A stretch of DNA of 64,000 nt from SZUA-365 sp049663345. Lineage in GTDB: Bacteria; Bacteroidota; Ignavibacteria; SZUA-365. The DNA is taken from assembly GCA_049663345.1 (NCBI GenBank), contig JBATDG010000118.1, positions 45,785 to 109,784 of the forward strand, in the 5' to 3' direction. Positions 42,299-52,719 of the stretch are shown here, one piece after another (position 1 is the stretch's first letter; each line of letters starts with the position of its first letter). The position numbers and the translations under genes are program-made. The notes beneath the pieces are model-generated. The model did not search any database and had not been told where the DNA came from. It worked only from the letters and a program-made list of their open reading frames with translations.

Positions 42299-43348
42299 AT
42301 GAAACAAGGCTTCCTTCTTTTGCTTGCCGGATTGCTCATTGCCGGTTCCGCACATGCTCAATTGCGCTTTACGCGTTCCGATATAGAGAATACCCTTGTT
42401 GATCGGAACTTGACGATTTTCTCAACCCCGGAACTCTCCGGAGTTGCCTTTAACCTCGGCAGCGCTGGAGGGGGACAGGTTTACGATTTTACCGGATTCA
42501 CTTTTGAACAATCCGCGTATCAAACGTTGTACATCTCTCCTGATGCCACGCCGTACGCGATGGACTATACCACAGCGACGCATGCGCAGCTGCTCGGAAC
42601 TACCGATCCGGCTTTCGGCTATTACCGGCTGGATGACAATGGCTTCTACGATCTCGGTTTCGCGACGGAGGTTTCCGGAACAACGTATATCCTTAAATAT
42701 GATCCGGAGATGCCGTCGGTGAAATTTCCGACGCAGCTTGGTACTTCCTGGAGCTATTCCGGAAATGAAATCAGTCCGTTGGAGGGATTCTACCAGAAAA
42801 CGGATGTGCAGGTCGATGTCGTGTCAGAAGGCATCCTGATGACAAAGCAGGGAAGCTGGTCTGCACTGTGCATCCGCAATGTTGAGAAAACCACAAACCG
42901 GATTGAATTTGCTGGAACGGTCATCAGCGAAGATGTCACCCGCAGTGTTGGCTATACGTTCGTTACGAAAGACGGAGTAACCGCTTCCGTGTCAGTCGAT
43001 ACTCTCGATGCGGCAAGCTGGAATCCGAATACTACCGACGCCAGCGTCACTTTCGATCAGCTCTCCGCAGTGCGCCCGACGACGGCGCCGGATGTTTTCG
43101 GCATCATGTCGGTGTATCCGCATCCCGTCGCTGGCGGCAGTGCAATCGTGTCCTGGAAAACACAGGGCCCGGCTACGCTGACGCTTCATGACAATTGCGG
43201 ACGCGAAGTCCGCCGCATCGCCGCTGACGGCGCCTCCGGGCAGCAGCAGACGCGCCTTTCGGTGCAAGACCTTCCCGCAGGAATGTATTTTCTGCGTCTT
43301 TCTGAGGGCGCGGCGGTTGCTCAGAAGCCGCTGCTGATCCTGAGGTAA
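42299..43348 (+). CDS. T9SS-exported protein, function unknown
   Basis: A 349-residue protein with a signal peptide (MKQGFLLLLAGLLIAGSAHA, cleaved before QL). The start is set by this signal and a CGGAG site; an open frame extending about 660 bases upstream is antisense to the acyl-CoA dehydrogenase and is rejected. The body has no recognisable enzyme motif. The last roughly 80 residues form a T9SS type A sorting domain: MSVYPHPVAGGSAIVSW, LHDNCGREVRRI, and LPAGMYFLRLSE before a short hydrophobic tail. A candidate -7 element, TATCATTG, lies at 42263-42270. A terminator at 43361 follows. Confidence 0.82.
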   Translation: MKQGFLLLLAGLLIAGSAHAQLRFTRSDIENTLVDRNLTIFSTPELSGVAFNLGSAGGGQVYDFTGFTFEQSAYQTLYISPDATPYAMDYTTATHAQLLGTTDPAFGYYRLDDNGFYDLGFATEVSGTTYILKYDPEMPSVKFPTQLGTSWSYSGNEISPLEGFYQKTDVQVDVVSEGILMTKQGSWSALCIRNVEKTTNRIEFAGTVISEDVTRSVGYTFVTKDGVTASVSVDTLDAASWNPNTTDASVTFDQLSAVRPTTAPDVFGIMSVYPHPVAGGSAIVSWKTQGPATLTLHDNCGREVRRIAADGASGQQQTRLSVQDLPAGMYFLRLSEGAAVAQKPLLILR

Positions 43349-43360
43349 TCTGATCGTTTC

Positions 43361-43396
43361 GTGGAACATCGCGCAGATGTTCCACCAACTTTTTTC
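43361..43396 (+). terminator. intrinsic terminator of the T9SS gene
   Basis: GTGGAACATC (43361-43370) and GATGTTCCAC (43376-43385) form a perfect 10-bp stem with a five-base loop, followed by CAACTTTTTTC. It ends the 42299-43348 transcript and shows that the next gene must start downstream. Confidence 0.92.
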
Positions 43397-43495
43397 TGCC
43401 GAAATACCACGCCTGGTTCTGGTCATGCAGCGGCATTTTTTGTACATTTTAACACAATTTGTTATTTCGTGCTCTCAATCACAGACCCCATACAG

Positions 43496-46400
43496 GTGAA
43501 ATTGAAGACGATCATTCTGCCGGTATTTATTGCATTGGCAGCATTCGCCTTTCTCCCTTCAAATACCGCTGGGGAAAAGCTTCCGAACACTTTTATTGTG
43601 CCGGAGAATCTGCCTGCGGAGCCCTTCCGTCTTGTGGAAAACCGGGGGCAGTGGATTGCCGCTTCACAATCCGGCGCCCTCCTCGCCGTTAGCACGCCTT
43701 TGAACAATGCACGGCTGTTTGTTTTTCAGCGCGGATTAAGCCTCGTCTACTATGGAACGCCGCAGGAATCACCGACCCCAAACGGTGACCAACCGCCTGC
43801 ACCGCAACGAGCGGAGCTGGAAGCCTATCGCGTAGATATCCGCTTCGATGGCAGCAGCGCAGGACGCACCCTGCTGACTGGCGGACAATCGGAGATGCAG
43901 CATTGGTACCTGCCTGGAAGCACAGCCGGCAATGAAGACATATCGCTCTTCAGCGGCGTCACATTTACAGAGCTGTATCCAGGGATCGATCTTGTCTGCC
44001 GCCTTGAGAAGGATGGAGTGAAGTACGAATTCGTCGTGCGTCCCGGTGCCGATCCTTCACGCATCGCGATGCGTATCGACGGGGCAGGTGATCCGCAACT
44101 GCAGAGCGACGGCGGGCTGATGTTCCAGCATACTGCCGGAACCTTGAGTGACCGCGCTCCCTTTGTGTATCAGCACGCCGAAGGCGGCGGCCGCGAAGTG
44201 CTGCAATCGCACTGGTCATTGGAGAATGGTGCGCAGAGCATCTATGTCGTGGGAAGAGATCCTTCGCGAACACTGATCATTGATCCATTTCTGCAGTGGA
44301 GTACCTTCCTCGGTGGCAAGCTTTCTGATTATGCAAGGGACGTGGCGATCGACAAGCAGGGTACAATGTTTATCTGCGGCTACACCGCAAGTTCTGATTT
44401 CCCTGTCACTCCGGGAGCTCTGCAGGGTAATCCGAAAGGCAGCTTCGAGGTCTTTGTCAGCGCCTTTTCCCGGGAGCGCCGTCTGCTTTGGTCCACCTAT
44501 TTTGGTGGAAGCGCTTCGGAAGAAAATCCACAAATCGCCATAGGGCAAAATGGCGAGCTCTATGTCTCTGGGTCTACGTCGAGCATCGATTTACCAGTGA
44601 CGCCCGATGCGCTGCAGCCGCGCAACGGCGGGCGCTATGATGTATTTCTGCTGGCTCTCGACGATAAGGGACGCCGCAGATGGGCCACGTATTTCGGCGG
44701 CAGTTATTCGGATGAATGCGGCGACATCGCTGTGGGGCCGGATGGTTCGGTTTATATCACTGGCGGTACCTACAGCACGAATTTCCCGGTCACTCCGGAC
44801 GCGATCCAGACCAGCAATAACGGCGACTACGATATTTTCCTCGCACGCTTTTCCGCAAAAGGAATACGTGAGTGGGCAACGTATATCGGCGGATGGAGTA
44901 TGGATTACGGTGCAGCCCTGGCCATCGATAAGGGCGGAGACATCTACATCGCTGGCCGAACCGAAAGTACGAATCTCCCGGCGATTACTCTGGAACGGCA
45001 GTCGGCGTATGGAGGCGGCAGCTTCGACGGATTCGTCATGCGCATCGACGGCAGAATGCGCAAGATCCGCTGGAGCACATATCTTGGCGGCGAGCAGGAG
45101 GAAAGCGTTGAACGCCTCGCCCTCGACAGCGAGGGAAATATCGTGCTCACAGGCTACACAGCCAGTACACAATTCCCTCTTGCTGGAAATACGCTGCAGA
45201 AGCGGCAGGGCGGACTGATCGATGCATTCGTTGCGAGCATGGATCCGAACGGAGCGCTGCGCTGGTGCGGCTACCTCGGCGGCGTTGAAGTTGACAAGGC
45301 CAACGGAATCGCGATCGACAAACACGACAATATCCTCATCTCGGGATTCACGGGCAGCCGTAATTTCCCGCTCGCAGGCAAATCGATCCTTGATCGAAAG
45401 GGGGGCGGGTATGATGTGTTTATCACGCAGTTCAGTCCTGGCGGCGGCTATCTTTGGGGAAGCTTCTACGGAGGCGAGACACATGATATCAGCTACGGAC
45501 TCGGAATGGACCCGCAGGGCAATGCCGTCGTTGTCGGCGGTACGGAAAGCAAGGGCTTCCGCACGGCAGGGAATATCTACCAGGGTGATTTGTCGGGATT
45601 AACCGATGCGTTTGTCCTGAGAATCATTTTCAACGAACCTATCGCCTTCGCCGGGCCTGATACGACGATTTGTCGCGACGGCAATACAAAGCTCGGCGGT
45701 GAGGCCAACGGCGGCACTCCTCCTTACAAGTATGAATGGAGTCCGACCGCATCGCTCTCGAATCCGCTCGACGCTCGTCCCGTTGCTTCGCCGCGTGTGA
45801 CAACAGCCTATGTTCTCACCGTGACGGATGCGGAAGGCGCGATCATCACTGACACAGTCATTGTGACCGTTGCCCAGCCTCCGATTGTGGAAGCCGGGAT
45901 CGACCGCTCTGTATGTCCCGAAAGCAGCGTCGTACTTCAATCACGGGTTGAAGGCGGCCGCGGCCCCTATCGTTTCCTGTGGACACCCTCCGCCGGACTG
46001 AACAATCCTGAAGCTCCGAATCCCATTGCGGCACCTTCGCGCACCACGCGCTATGTATTGACGGTCACCGATGCGTTGGGCTGTTCAACGAAGGACTCCA
46101 TATCCGTAAACGTTTTTCCGGGTCTCGAAGTGGACGCAGGAGGCAGTATTACTGCCTGCGCGAACATTCCCACTCCATTGCTCGCGAAAGTTGCCGGTGG
46201 ATCCGCACCGTATCGTTTCCTCTGGTCGCCTGCGTTGGGGCTCGATAATCCTTCCGTTCAGAGTCCACGGCTGACGCCCCGCAGTGATGCTATGTATTTC
46301 GTCACCGTAACCGATGCCAATGGCTGTTTCGCCTCCGATACTGTTCGGGTCACGGTGTATAGTCCTCCCGTCGTTGATGCAGGCAATGATCTCGCATTGT

Positions 46401-49400
46401 GCGCCGGGACCTTTTCTCAATTGGAGGCCCGTGTCAGCGGCGGAAAGAAACCCTACAGCTATGAATGGAATCCGCGAAACGGATTGAGCTCCGCGGCCGT
46501 GCTCACGCCAGAGATTCGTCCCGAACAAAGCGCGGTGTATGTGCTCACAGTTCGTGACGGCAACGGCTGCGTTGTGTCAGACTCGGTGCTTGTGACGCTG
46601 CACCCCCAGCCGGTTTTAAAGCTGGCTGAGGATGTGACCGTTTGTTCGGGCCGCAGCGCTCCAATCGGTGCCCAGGCATCGGGCGGCAGCGCTCCTTACC
46701 GGTATCGCTGGTCGCCGTCGGCAGGACTCGACGATGCAACAGCTGCAACGCCGCAGGCATCGCCTTCACGCAACACGACCTACGCTGTAACTGTCACCGA
46801 CGCCAACGGCTGCACGACTGGTGGCAATGTGAGCGTGACTGTTCAGCCGCGCCCGGAACTGCGGTATAAAGATCGCCATCAGATTTGCGCAGGGGCGTCG
46901 GCGGAACTGAGTGGCAGTGTTCGCAGTGGTTCTCCGCCATTCGCCTATTCCTGGACCCCTCCGCTCGGATTAAGCAACGCCAGCATCGCGAATCCTGTAG
47001 CGAATCCTCAGATCAGCGCGACATACACACTTCGGATTACCGATGCCGCCGGATGCTCCGACGAGCAAAAAGTTGATGTCGAAGTCATCGCACCGCCAGT
47101 CGCGCAGGCCGGCGAAGACGTCACTCTTTGCGATGGAACCCCGACGACCCTTAATGGAAAAGCTTCGGCCGGCAGGCCGCCTTATACAATTCTCTGGAGT
47201 CCGGCGGACGGCTTGAGCAGCGTGCGCGAACTCTCTCCAACCGTGCGGGTTTCAGCATCGCGCGTCTACACATTGACTGTCACGGATGCCAATGGCTGCG
47301 TTTCTACGGATGAAGTTTCCGTGTTCGTTGCACCATCGCCCGAAGCTCATGCCGGTGCCGACGTTCGCATGTGTGCTGCCACAAGCACGCCGATTGGCGA
47401 AACCGCAACAGGCGGTACACCTCCGTATCGCTACAGCTGGACACCGACCTTCGGACTGGATAATCCGAACGCGATGAAGCCGATCGCGAGTCCCAATCAG
47501 ACGACTGAATATACCGTGACTGTCACAGATGCGCGCGGATGCGTCGATAGTGATGCGATATCGGTGTTTGTGTATCCTCGCCCGATCGTTTCCGTGCCGC
47601 GCGAGATGACCATTTGCCGCGATCAGGGCCGACGCATCGAACTCGGCATCAGCGGGGGCAGTGGCCCTTACCGATATGACTGGACGCCGCGAGAAGGACT
47701 GAGCGATGGCGCAGCCGCCAATCCGATCGCGAATCCTATCCAGACCACGACCTACACCGTCACGGTGACGGATGCGAACGGCTGCCGCGTCAGCGCTATA
47801 ATCACCGTAACCGTGCAGCCCTGCAACAAGTCCGATGCCGGGGACGATCAGGATCTGTGTATCGGCGGTGAACTGCGAATCGGTCCCGCGAGTGTCGACA
47901 CCGCGTACGGTGCACGCTACTCCTGGTCGCCCGAGACCGGTCTCAGTTCCGCGAAAACCGCCAAACCGATTGCGCGACCCGTCAAATCAACGACGTATGT
48001 TCTCTCACTGCGAAATCGCTATGAATGTGTGAGCACCGATACTGTCAGAATCAACGTGTGGCCGGTACCTTCCGTCGAGGCTGGGAAAGACCGGGGTATT
48101 TGTCCGGGAGGGGAAACCGAGCTCAATGCGATCGCAAAAGGCGGGCAGCCGCCGTACCAATACGAATGGGAACCCCGGGAAGGGATTGCCGATGTGCGCA
48201 GCGCAGTGGTGAAAGCGCGTCCCGCCGGCAGTACTACATATCGCGTCACTCTTACCGATGCACGCGGATGCAGGGCAGTGGACTCCGTACGCGTGAATGT
48301 CTCGGAACCCCTGCAGATCGCGATGGCGCGAAGAATGGAAGTATGTGAAGGGCAGCCCACCGGCATCGGCGGCAACATCACCGGCGGAAGCACGCCTTAC
48401 AAGATTTTCTGGAGTCCCGCCGGCGGCGTCAGCAATCGCTCGATCGCCACGCCTGTACTCACTCCTGTCGGGAGCATCACCTACAGCGTGACCGTGACCG
48501 ACGCCGAAGGCTGCCAGCTTATCGACAGCGTGCGTGTAGACATGCTCAGGGCGCCGAAAGTCGCTATTGCTGCTGACGGGAGCACGGATCTGTGCAAGGG
48601 ACAGAGCGTAGCTCTTCGGGCTCCGACGGGGTTTGCGAACTATGTCTGGAACTCGCAAAAAAAAGGTGAAATCCAGCGAAGTATATCCAGGAAGTCGAAG
48701 GTTGTTAATGACGACCAGGATGTCACCTTTACACTGGACCTGAAGGGCGAATCGGTTTCCATCAGCGAGGCGGGAGAATACACCGTCACCGTCGTTGACG
48801 GCAAAGGCTGCACGGCAACATCCGAGCCCGTGAGTGTTCGGGTATTCGATCTGCCGCAGCCGCGCATCGTTGCGCTCGGACCGCTGACTTTCTGCGAAGG
48901 AGATAGTGTCGTGCTCGATGCAGGGAAGGGATTCAGCGCCTATAAGTGGTCAACGGGCGAAGCGGGGCGATATTGTACCGCCCGTCAGGCCGGTACCTAT
49001 TTCGTGCGCGTGACAGGGGAAGGGGGCTGCGAGGCGGAAGCGACTCCTGTGAGTACATTCACCAGACAGATGCCAATTGCGGCGTTGGCGCAATTCCATG
49101 ATACGCTTCGTGCCTCCGAATCCCCGCGGTATCAGTGGTTTCGAGACAGTAAACCTCTGCCCGGCGCGGCCGCTCGTATGCTCGTAGCTGATCGCAGCGG
49201 ACGGTATCAGGTTCGCACCGCGAATGAAACAGGCTGCGAAACAATGTCTGAAGTTCGCGACCTGCGCTTCGGTTCGACGACTGTCAGTCTTCCAAAATTG
49301 ACGGCCCGTGTAGGCGATACGATAGATATTCCTCTGCGTCTGGTCAAGCCCAGCGGACTCGACGCGGCCGGAGCCGGCACCTTCACTGCCGTCGTCACGG

Positions 49401-49636
49401 TCAAAAAAAAAACGCTTGGCATAATTTCGGGCGGAGTTGTCTTGTCTGAAACGGAAGATGAAACCCGTATTCGTGTTGATGGACAATACCGCAAAGGAAG
49501 TTCGACCCTGGCGGTGCTCCGTGCCGCGGTGCTTGACGGCAAGCGCCGCATCACACTGGAGCTTGAATCGCTTGTATGGGGCGAGGGATTGATTCGCAGC
49601 AAATTCAGTAATGGCTGGCTGCAGCTTCCCCGCTGA
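43496..49636 (+). CDS. giant surface protein: SBBP propeller plus PKD-like repeats
   Basis: A 2046-residue secreted protein. The GTG at 43496 is chosen because an upstream extension would run through a terminator and a candidate -7 element (TACATTTT, 43443-43450), and because a signal peptide (KTIILPVFIALAAFAFLPS) begins there. After a DUF7948-like N-terminal region (FRLVENRGQW, ELYPGIDLVCR) comes a set of SBBP repeats (WSTFLGGKLSDYARDVAID and about seven more), predicted to form a propeller. Twelve PKD-like repeats of about 81 residues follow from 45650, each with C..GG..PY.Y.W.P..GL then Y.VTVTDA.GC. Two divergent Ig-like units and a terminal beta domain end it. No canonical T9SS tail is seen. 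It likely mediates surface adhesion or gliding. Confidence 0.85.
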   Translation: MKLKTIILPVFIALAAFAFLPSNTAGEKLPNTFIVPENLPAEPFRLVENRGQWIAASQSGALLAVSTPLNNARLFVFQRGLSLVYYGTPQESPTPNGDQPPAPQRAELEAYRVDIRFDGSSAGRTLLTGGQSEMQHWYLPGSTAGNEDISLFSGVTFTELYPGIDLVCRLEKDGVKYEFVVRPGADPSRIAMRIDGAGDPQLQSDGGLMFQHTAGTLSDRAPFVYQHAEGGGREVLQSHWSLENGAQSIYVVGRDPSRTLIIDPFLQWSTFLGGKLSDYARDVAIDKQGTMFICGYTASSDFPVTPGALQGNPKGSFEVFVSAFSRERRLLWSTYFGGSASEENPQIAIGQNGELYVSGSTSSIDLPVTPDALQPRNGGRYDVFLLALDDKGRRRWATYFGGSYSDECGDIAVGPDGSVYITGGTYSTNFPVTPDAIQTSNNGDYDIFLARFSAKGIREWATYIGGWSMDYGAALAIDKGGDIYIAGRTESTNLPAITLERQSAYGGGSFDGFVMRIDGRMRKIRWSTYLGGEQEESVERLALDSEGNIVLTGYTASTQFPLAGNTLQKRQGGLIDAFVASMDPNGALRWCGYLGGVEVDKANGIAIDKHDNILISGFTGSRNFPLAGKSILDRKGGGYDVFITQFSPGGGYLWGSFYGGETHDISYGLGMDPQGNAVVVGGTESKGFRTAGNIYQGDLSGLTDAFVLRIIFNEPIAFAGPDTTICRDGNTKLGGEANGGTPPYKYEWSPTASLSNPLDARPVASPRVTTAYVLTVTDAEGAIITDTVIVTVAQPPIVEAGIDRSVCPESSVVLQSRVEGGRGPYRFLWTPSAGLNNPEAPNPIAAPSRTTRYVLTVTDALGCSTKDSISVNVFPGLEVDAGGSITACANIPTPLLAKVAGGSAPYRFLWSPALGLDNPSVQSPRLTPRSDAMYFVTVTDANGCFASDTVRVTVYSPPVVDAGNDLALCAGTFSQLEARVSGGKKPYSYEWNPRNGLSSAAVLTPEIRPEQSAVYVLTVRDGNGCVVSDSVLVTLHPQPVLKLAEDVTVCSGRSAPIGAQASGGSAPYRYRWSPSAGLDDATAATPQASPSRNTTYAVTVTDANGCTTGGNVSVTVQPRPELRYKDRHQICAGASAELSGSVRSGSPPFAYSWTPPLGLSNASIANPVANPQISATYTLRITDAAGCSDEQKVDVEVIAPPVAQAGEDVTLCDGTPTTLNGKASAGRPPYTILWSPADGLSSVRELSPTVRVSASRVYTLTVTDANGCVSTDEVSVFVAPSPEAHAGADVRMCAATSTPIGETATGGTPPYRYSWTPTFGLDNPNAMKPIASPNQTTEYTVTVTDARGCVDSDAISVFVYPRPIVSVPREMTICRDQGRRIELGISGGSGPYRYDWTPREGLSDGAAANPIANPIQTTTYTVTVTDANGCRVSAIITVTVQPCNKSDAGDDQDLCIGGELRIGPASVDTAYGARYSWSPETGLSSAKTAKPIARPVKSTTYVLSLRNRYECVSTDTVRINVWPVPSVEAGKDRGICPGGETELNAIAKGGQPPYQYEWEPREGIADVRSAVVKARPAGSTTYRVTLTDARGCRAVDSVRVNVSEPLQIAMARRMEVCEGQPTGIGGNITGGSTPYKIFWSPAGGVSNRSIATPVLTPVGSITYSVTVTDAEGCQLIDSVRVDMLRAPKVAIAADGSTDLCKGQSVALRAPTGFANYVWNSQKKGEIQRSISRKSKVVNDDQDVTFTLDLKGESVSISEAGEYTVTVVDGKGCTATSEPVSVRVFDLPQPRIVALGPLTFCEGDSVVLDAGKGFSAYKWSTGEAGRYCTARQAGTYFVRVTGEGGCEAEATPVSTFTRQMPIAALAQFHDTLRASESPRYQWFRDSKPLPGAAARMLVADRSGRYQVRTANETGCETMSEVRDLRFGSTTVSLPKLTARVGDTIDIPLRLVKPSGLDAAGAGTFTAVVTVKKKTLGIISGGVVLSETEDETRIRVDGQYRKGSSTLAVLRAAVLDGKRRITLELESLVWGEGLIRSKFSNGWLQLPR

Positions 49637-49734
49637 AATCAAAACACCAGGCATGCCTGCCGGATTTTCGGCATGTATGCTGGCATCGGACGTTCAAAAA
49701 GTCTGATGTACTTCATAGCTGTACGAGGTATGAT

Positions 49735-51738
49735 GTGAAACGAAGTCTTCTCATGCTCCTGTTCGCCGTAATCGCGACCATGCCGCTGTTGGCTCAGTCC
49801 GACGACGAAGCAAGTGAACTGCGCGGCCGCTTCGGAATATTCGGAGATTATTCTCTGAATTATCATGCTGCGGATTTTCAGAAATTGCCGGGCGTTCCGA
49901 ATTGCTGCCCGCGCTACGAAAAAGGAGATGGCACCGGTTTTGCTCTCGGCCTCCTTTATGAACTCCCTCTGCAGCAAAGGCTGGCTCTGCTTATTCGGCT
50001 CGGGTATGTGGATTACAGCGGTTTGCTGACAGCTCAGGAAAAGGAAATGCTCTACGTCGCCCCGTCATTTTACGAGGGGACCTTCGAGCATACAGTGGAC
50101 GCCGCCTTGGCTACCATCGCACTGGAACCTATGCTGGCATGGCGGCTGGTGGATCGTCTCTCCCTGCTTGGCGGATTGCAGGCAGGCTATGTGACGACGG
50201 CCAATTATGATCAGATAGAAACTATCGTAGACCCTGCTGACCGCGGCGTGTTTGCCGACTCCCAATTACGCACGCGAAACGCCTCCTCCGGAGCGATTCC
50301 GGAAGCCTCAAGCTTCATGGCGTCGCTGGTGGGTGGATTGCGCTACGAAGTCCCGCTCGACGACGACGGCACGCTCACAGCCGCTCCAGAGGCGCTGTTC
50401 GCTTATGGTCTCACGCCGGTCGTTTCGAATCTTAACTGGCAGGTAAATACACTGCGCCTCGGCGTGAGCCTTTTGTATCGTCCTGCCGAAAAGAAAGCCG
50501 TGCAACCACCGCCGCCGCCACCGCCGCCTCCGCCGCCGCCTCCCGCACCGCCAAAACTCACTGCCGAGGTGCAGGCTTTCGGACTCGATGACAAGGACAA
50601 CGAGCTGCCCATTGCGACTATTCGGGTTGAGGAATTTATTTCGTCGGAGATGCGGCCGCTTCTGAATTATGTGTTTTTCGACGAAGCGAAGGCTTTGCTG
50701 CCGGAACGCTATAATCGTCTGACCCCTGTGCAGACGCAGGATTTCTCAACAAACACGCTCAAACCTCTCGACAACCTCGCGACCTACCACCATGTTCTGA
50801 ACATCATCGGCAGCCGCATGCGTGAGTACCCCAAGGCGAGACTTCGTCTGGTTGGCACAAACAGCGATGAAGCGAATGAACTCGGCGACACCGAGCTTTC
50901 GAGGGTCCGTGCAGAGGCCGTTCGCGACTACCTGACGCAAGTCTGGGGAATTGCAGAATCGCGACTGAGCATTGAATCGCGGAACCTGCCTGAGAAGCCA
51001 TCTAATATTGGCGAACTCGACGGCATTCAGGAAAACCGTCGTGTGGAGCTTTGGCCGAGCATCCCGGAAATCATCGATCCGGTAGTAATCGACGACACAT
51101 TGAGGACGGTCAACCCGCCGCGAGTTCGCTTCCGGCCGGAAGTTGTCAGCGATGCCGGCATCTCGGAATGGGTGTTGTCGGTGAAGCAGGACGAAAGGAC
51201 GCTAAAATCATTCGAAGGTAAACTCGATGTTCCCGCAACCCTCGATTGGCAGGTGCAGCATGACAAAGCGAGCATACCCCGAACCACCACCCCGCTGCAC
51301 TACTCGCTTTCCCTGACAGATAACGCTGCGCAGACCTTTACCACCGAGGAAGGCCTGCTTCCTGTGGAGCAGCTGACCGTGCAGCGGAAACGCAGTGAAC
51401 GATTGGGCGATAAGGAAATCGATCGCTACAATCTTATTCTTTTCGATTTCAATTCTGAGGAACTTGGCGAGCGCAATTTGCGCATTGTGAACATCATCAA
51501 GCCTCGTCTCAGTCCCACTTCCTCTATCACCATTACCGGCTACACTGACCGCATCGGTGAACTGCGCGTCAACCAACCTCTATCTGAGGGACGTGCTCAA
51601 TCGGCCGCGAAGGCGCTGAATGTCCCCGCTGCAAACGCTGTCGGACTTGGTGAAACTGACATGTACACCAACGAACTGCCTGAGGGCCGCTTCTATTGCC
51701 GCACCGTGACTATTTTGGTAGAAACCCCGGTGGAATAG
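49735..51738 (+). CDS. OmpA-family outer-membrane protein with two OmpA-like domains
   Basis: A 667-residue envelope protein. A signal peptide (KRSLLMLLFAVIATMPLLAQ) is followed by a beta-barrel region of about 230 residues, a run of 13 prolines acting as a linker, and two OmpA-like peptidoglycan-binding regions. The first contains LNYVFFDEAKALLPERY, RLVGTNSDEANELGDTELSR and ENRRVELWP. The second contains LILFDFNSEELGERN, ITGYTDRIGELRVNQPLSEG and RAQSAAKAL. The start is a GTG preceded by GAGG at a good distance; no in-frame ATG fits. It follows the giant repeat protein by 98 bases. This type is common in Bacteroidota cell-surface and gliding apparatus, so a link to that protein is plausible. 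Confidence 0.87.
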   Translation: MKRSLLMLLFAVIATMPLLAQSDDEASELRGRFGIFGDYSLNYHAADFQKLPGVPNCCPRYEKGDGTGFALGLLYELPLQQRLALLIRLGYVDYSGLLTAQEKEMLYVAPSFYEGTFEHTVDAALATIALEPMLAWRLVDRLSLLGGLQAGYVTTANYDQIETIVDPADRGVFADSQLRTRNASSGAIPEASSFMASLVGGLRYEVPLDDDGTLTAAPEALFAYGLTPVVSNLNWQVNTLRLGVSLLYRPAEKKAVQPPPPPPPPPPPPPAPPKLTAEVQAFGLDDKDNELPIATIRVEEFISSEMRPLLNYVFFDEAKALLPERYNRLTPVQTQDFSTNTLKPLDNLATYHHVLNIIGSRMREYPKARLRLVGTNSDEANELGDTELSRVRAEAVRDYLTQVWGIAESRLSIESRNLPEKPSNIGELDGIQENRRVELWPSIPEIIDPVVIDDTLRTVNPPRVRFRPEVVSDAGISEWVLSVKQDERTLKSFEGKLDVPATLDWQVQHDKASIPRTTTPLHYSLSLTDNAAQTFTTEEGLLPVEQLTVQRKRSERLGDKEIDRYNLILFDFNSEELGERNLRIVNIIKPRLSPTSSITITGYTDRIGELRVNQPLSEGRAQSAAKALNVPAANAVGLGETDMYTNELPEGRFYCRTVTILVETPVE

Positions 51739-51765
51739 GCAAATTCGGAGAAAAGTATTCGATCC

Positions 51766-51804
51766 AAATGCAGGAACAGGCCCCACGTGGGCCTGCTTGC
51801 ATTT
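51766..51804. terminator. bidirectional hairpin terminator
   Basis: AAATGCA (51767-51773) and TGCATTT (51798-51804) form an outer stem, and CAGGCCC (51777-51783) with GGGCCTG (51789-51795) an inner stem, with a small internal loop. T-rich or A-rich ends give termination in both directions. It lies between the OmpA gene and the convergent zinc-finger protein gene. Confidence 0.7.
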
Positions 51805-51840
51805 ATAATGGAGTGTGGAAAGTCGGATGAGGTGGTGTTA

Positions 51841-52686
51841 CTAATAGAGAACGATCGCACAGTCGCTTGAGAGCGAAGCAAGAGAGACTCTCGAGGTACC
51901 ATTTTCGATCGTACCGACAACTTTCGTGTGGCCTGAAACCATACCTATGTATCTCGGCGGAGTAGTTTCGGAACCGTGCCAGCGTACGGTCGCCTCAAGC
52001 CCGTCATCAAAAGCGCGAAGATGGATTGTACTGTCTTCCGAGGCGAGAACGACACCTTCATGCGAGGCCAACTCATGGGATTCGATCCTGCCGGCCCGCA
52101 TCCGATCCAGCGCGTAATACACGGACATGCTTACTATCTGCACGATGTCGAGTTCGGAATCTGGAATCCGGAATGCACCATCGACATCAGTCATCATGGG
52201 CTCTTTACCCGGAGCGACGAGCAGCGCATGTGGAATATGGTCGGTTTGTTCAGACATCAGCTGGAAGAAGTAGCTTGCGTTCCCTCGTTCATGGAGAATG
52301 CGCAGTAGTGTATGTCCGTCATCGCTGTAGAGCGTCGCTACCGGCTGGTAATCAACCAGCGTACCTTCACTTTTGGCGGCAAGTGCGAAGCCATTTGCTC
52401 CCTCACTGGGGCTGGGAACGGGCTGCAGTGTCAGAATCACAGCATGCTGTGCCCTGAAGCTGCTGATCGGAATCATTCGCATAATCCGGGCAGTCTCAAG
52501 GTCGATGCTCTTTTCATTGACATCAAGAGTGTTTTCCATCAGATCGTCGATTTCATCAAGCATATCACGGCAAAACGCACATGCTTTAACGTGGTCGATT
52601 ATTTCCGCGATCTCGCCGGGTTGAAGCGTCGCACGCCGAAGCGTGAATCGCTCGAGGGCTTCAATATGTGGATGTTGTGTTTTCAT
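51841..52686 (-). CDS. zinc-finger anti-sigma-like protein
   Basis: A 281-residue protein. Its first 45 residues hold a zf-HC2-like zinc finger, H32-x3-C36-x2-C39 (IIDHVKACAFCRDMLDEI), as in anti-sigma factors that bind their sigma partner. The remaining 235 residues form two beta-rich domains without a membrane helix. They include two similar blocks (VATLYSDDGHTLLRILHERG and VLASEDSTIHLRAFDDG), which might be sensor folds. The start is set at the ATG that precedes KTQHPHIEALERF. It lies 33 bases after an unknown 348-residue gene, suggesting that pair form a regulatory unit. Function is inferred, not shown. Confidence 0.65.
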   Translation of the reverse strand: MKTQHPHIEALERFTLRRATLQPGEIAEIIDHVKACAFCRDMLDEIDDLMENTLDVNEKSIDLETARIMRMIPISSFRAQHAVILTLQPVPSPSEGANGFALAAKSEGTLVDYQPVATLYSDDGHTLLRILHERGNASYFFQLMSEQTDHIPHALLVAPGKEPMMTDVDGAFRIPDSELDIVQIVSMSVYYALDRMRAGRIESHELASHEGVVLASEDSTIHLRAFDDGLEATVRWHGSETTPPRYIGMVSGHTKVVGTIENGTSRVSLASLSSDCAIVLY

Positions 52687-52719
52687 GATTTGATTTTCAC
52701 AATAGAAGTACACACGTCA

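Noticed and set aside
43361..43495. Upstream extension of the giant repeat protein
   Set aside because: It would start in a rho-independent terminator stem and precede a candidate promoter; the signal peptide begins at the GTG at 43496.
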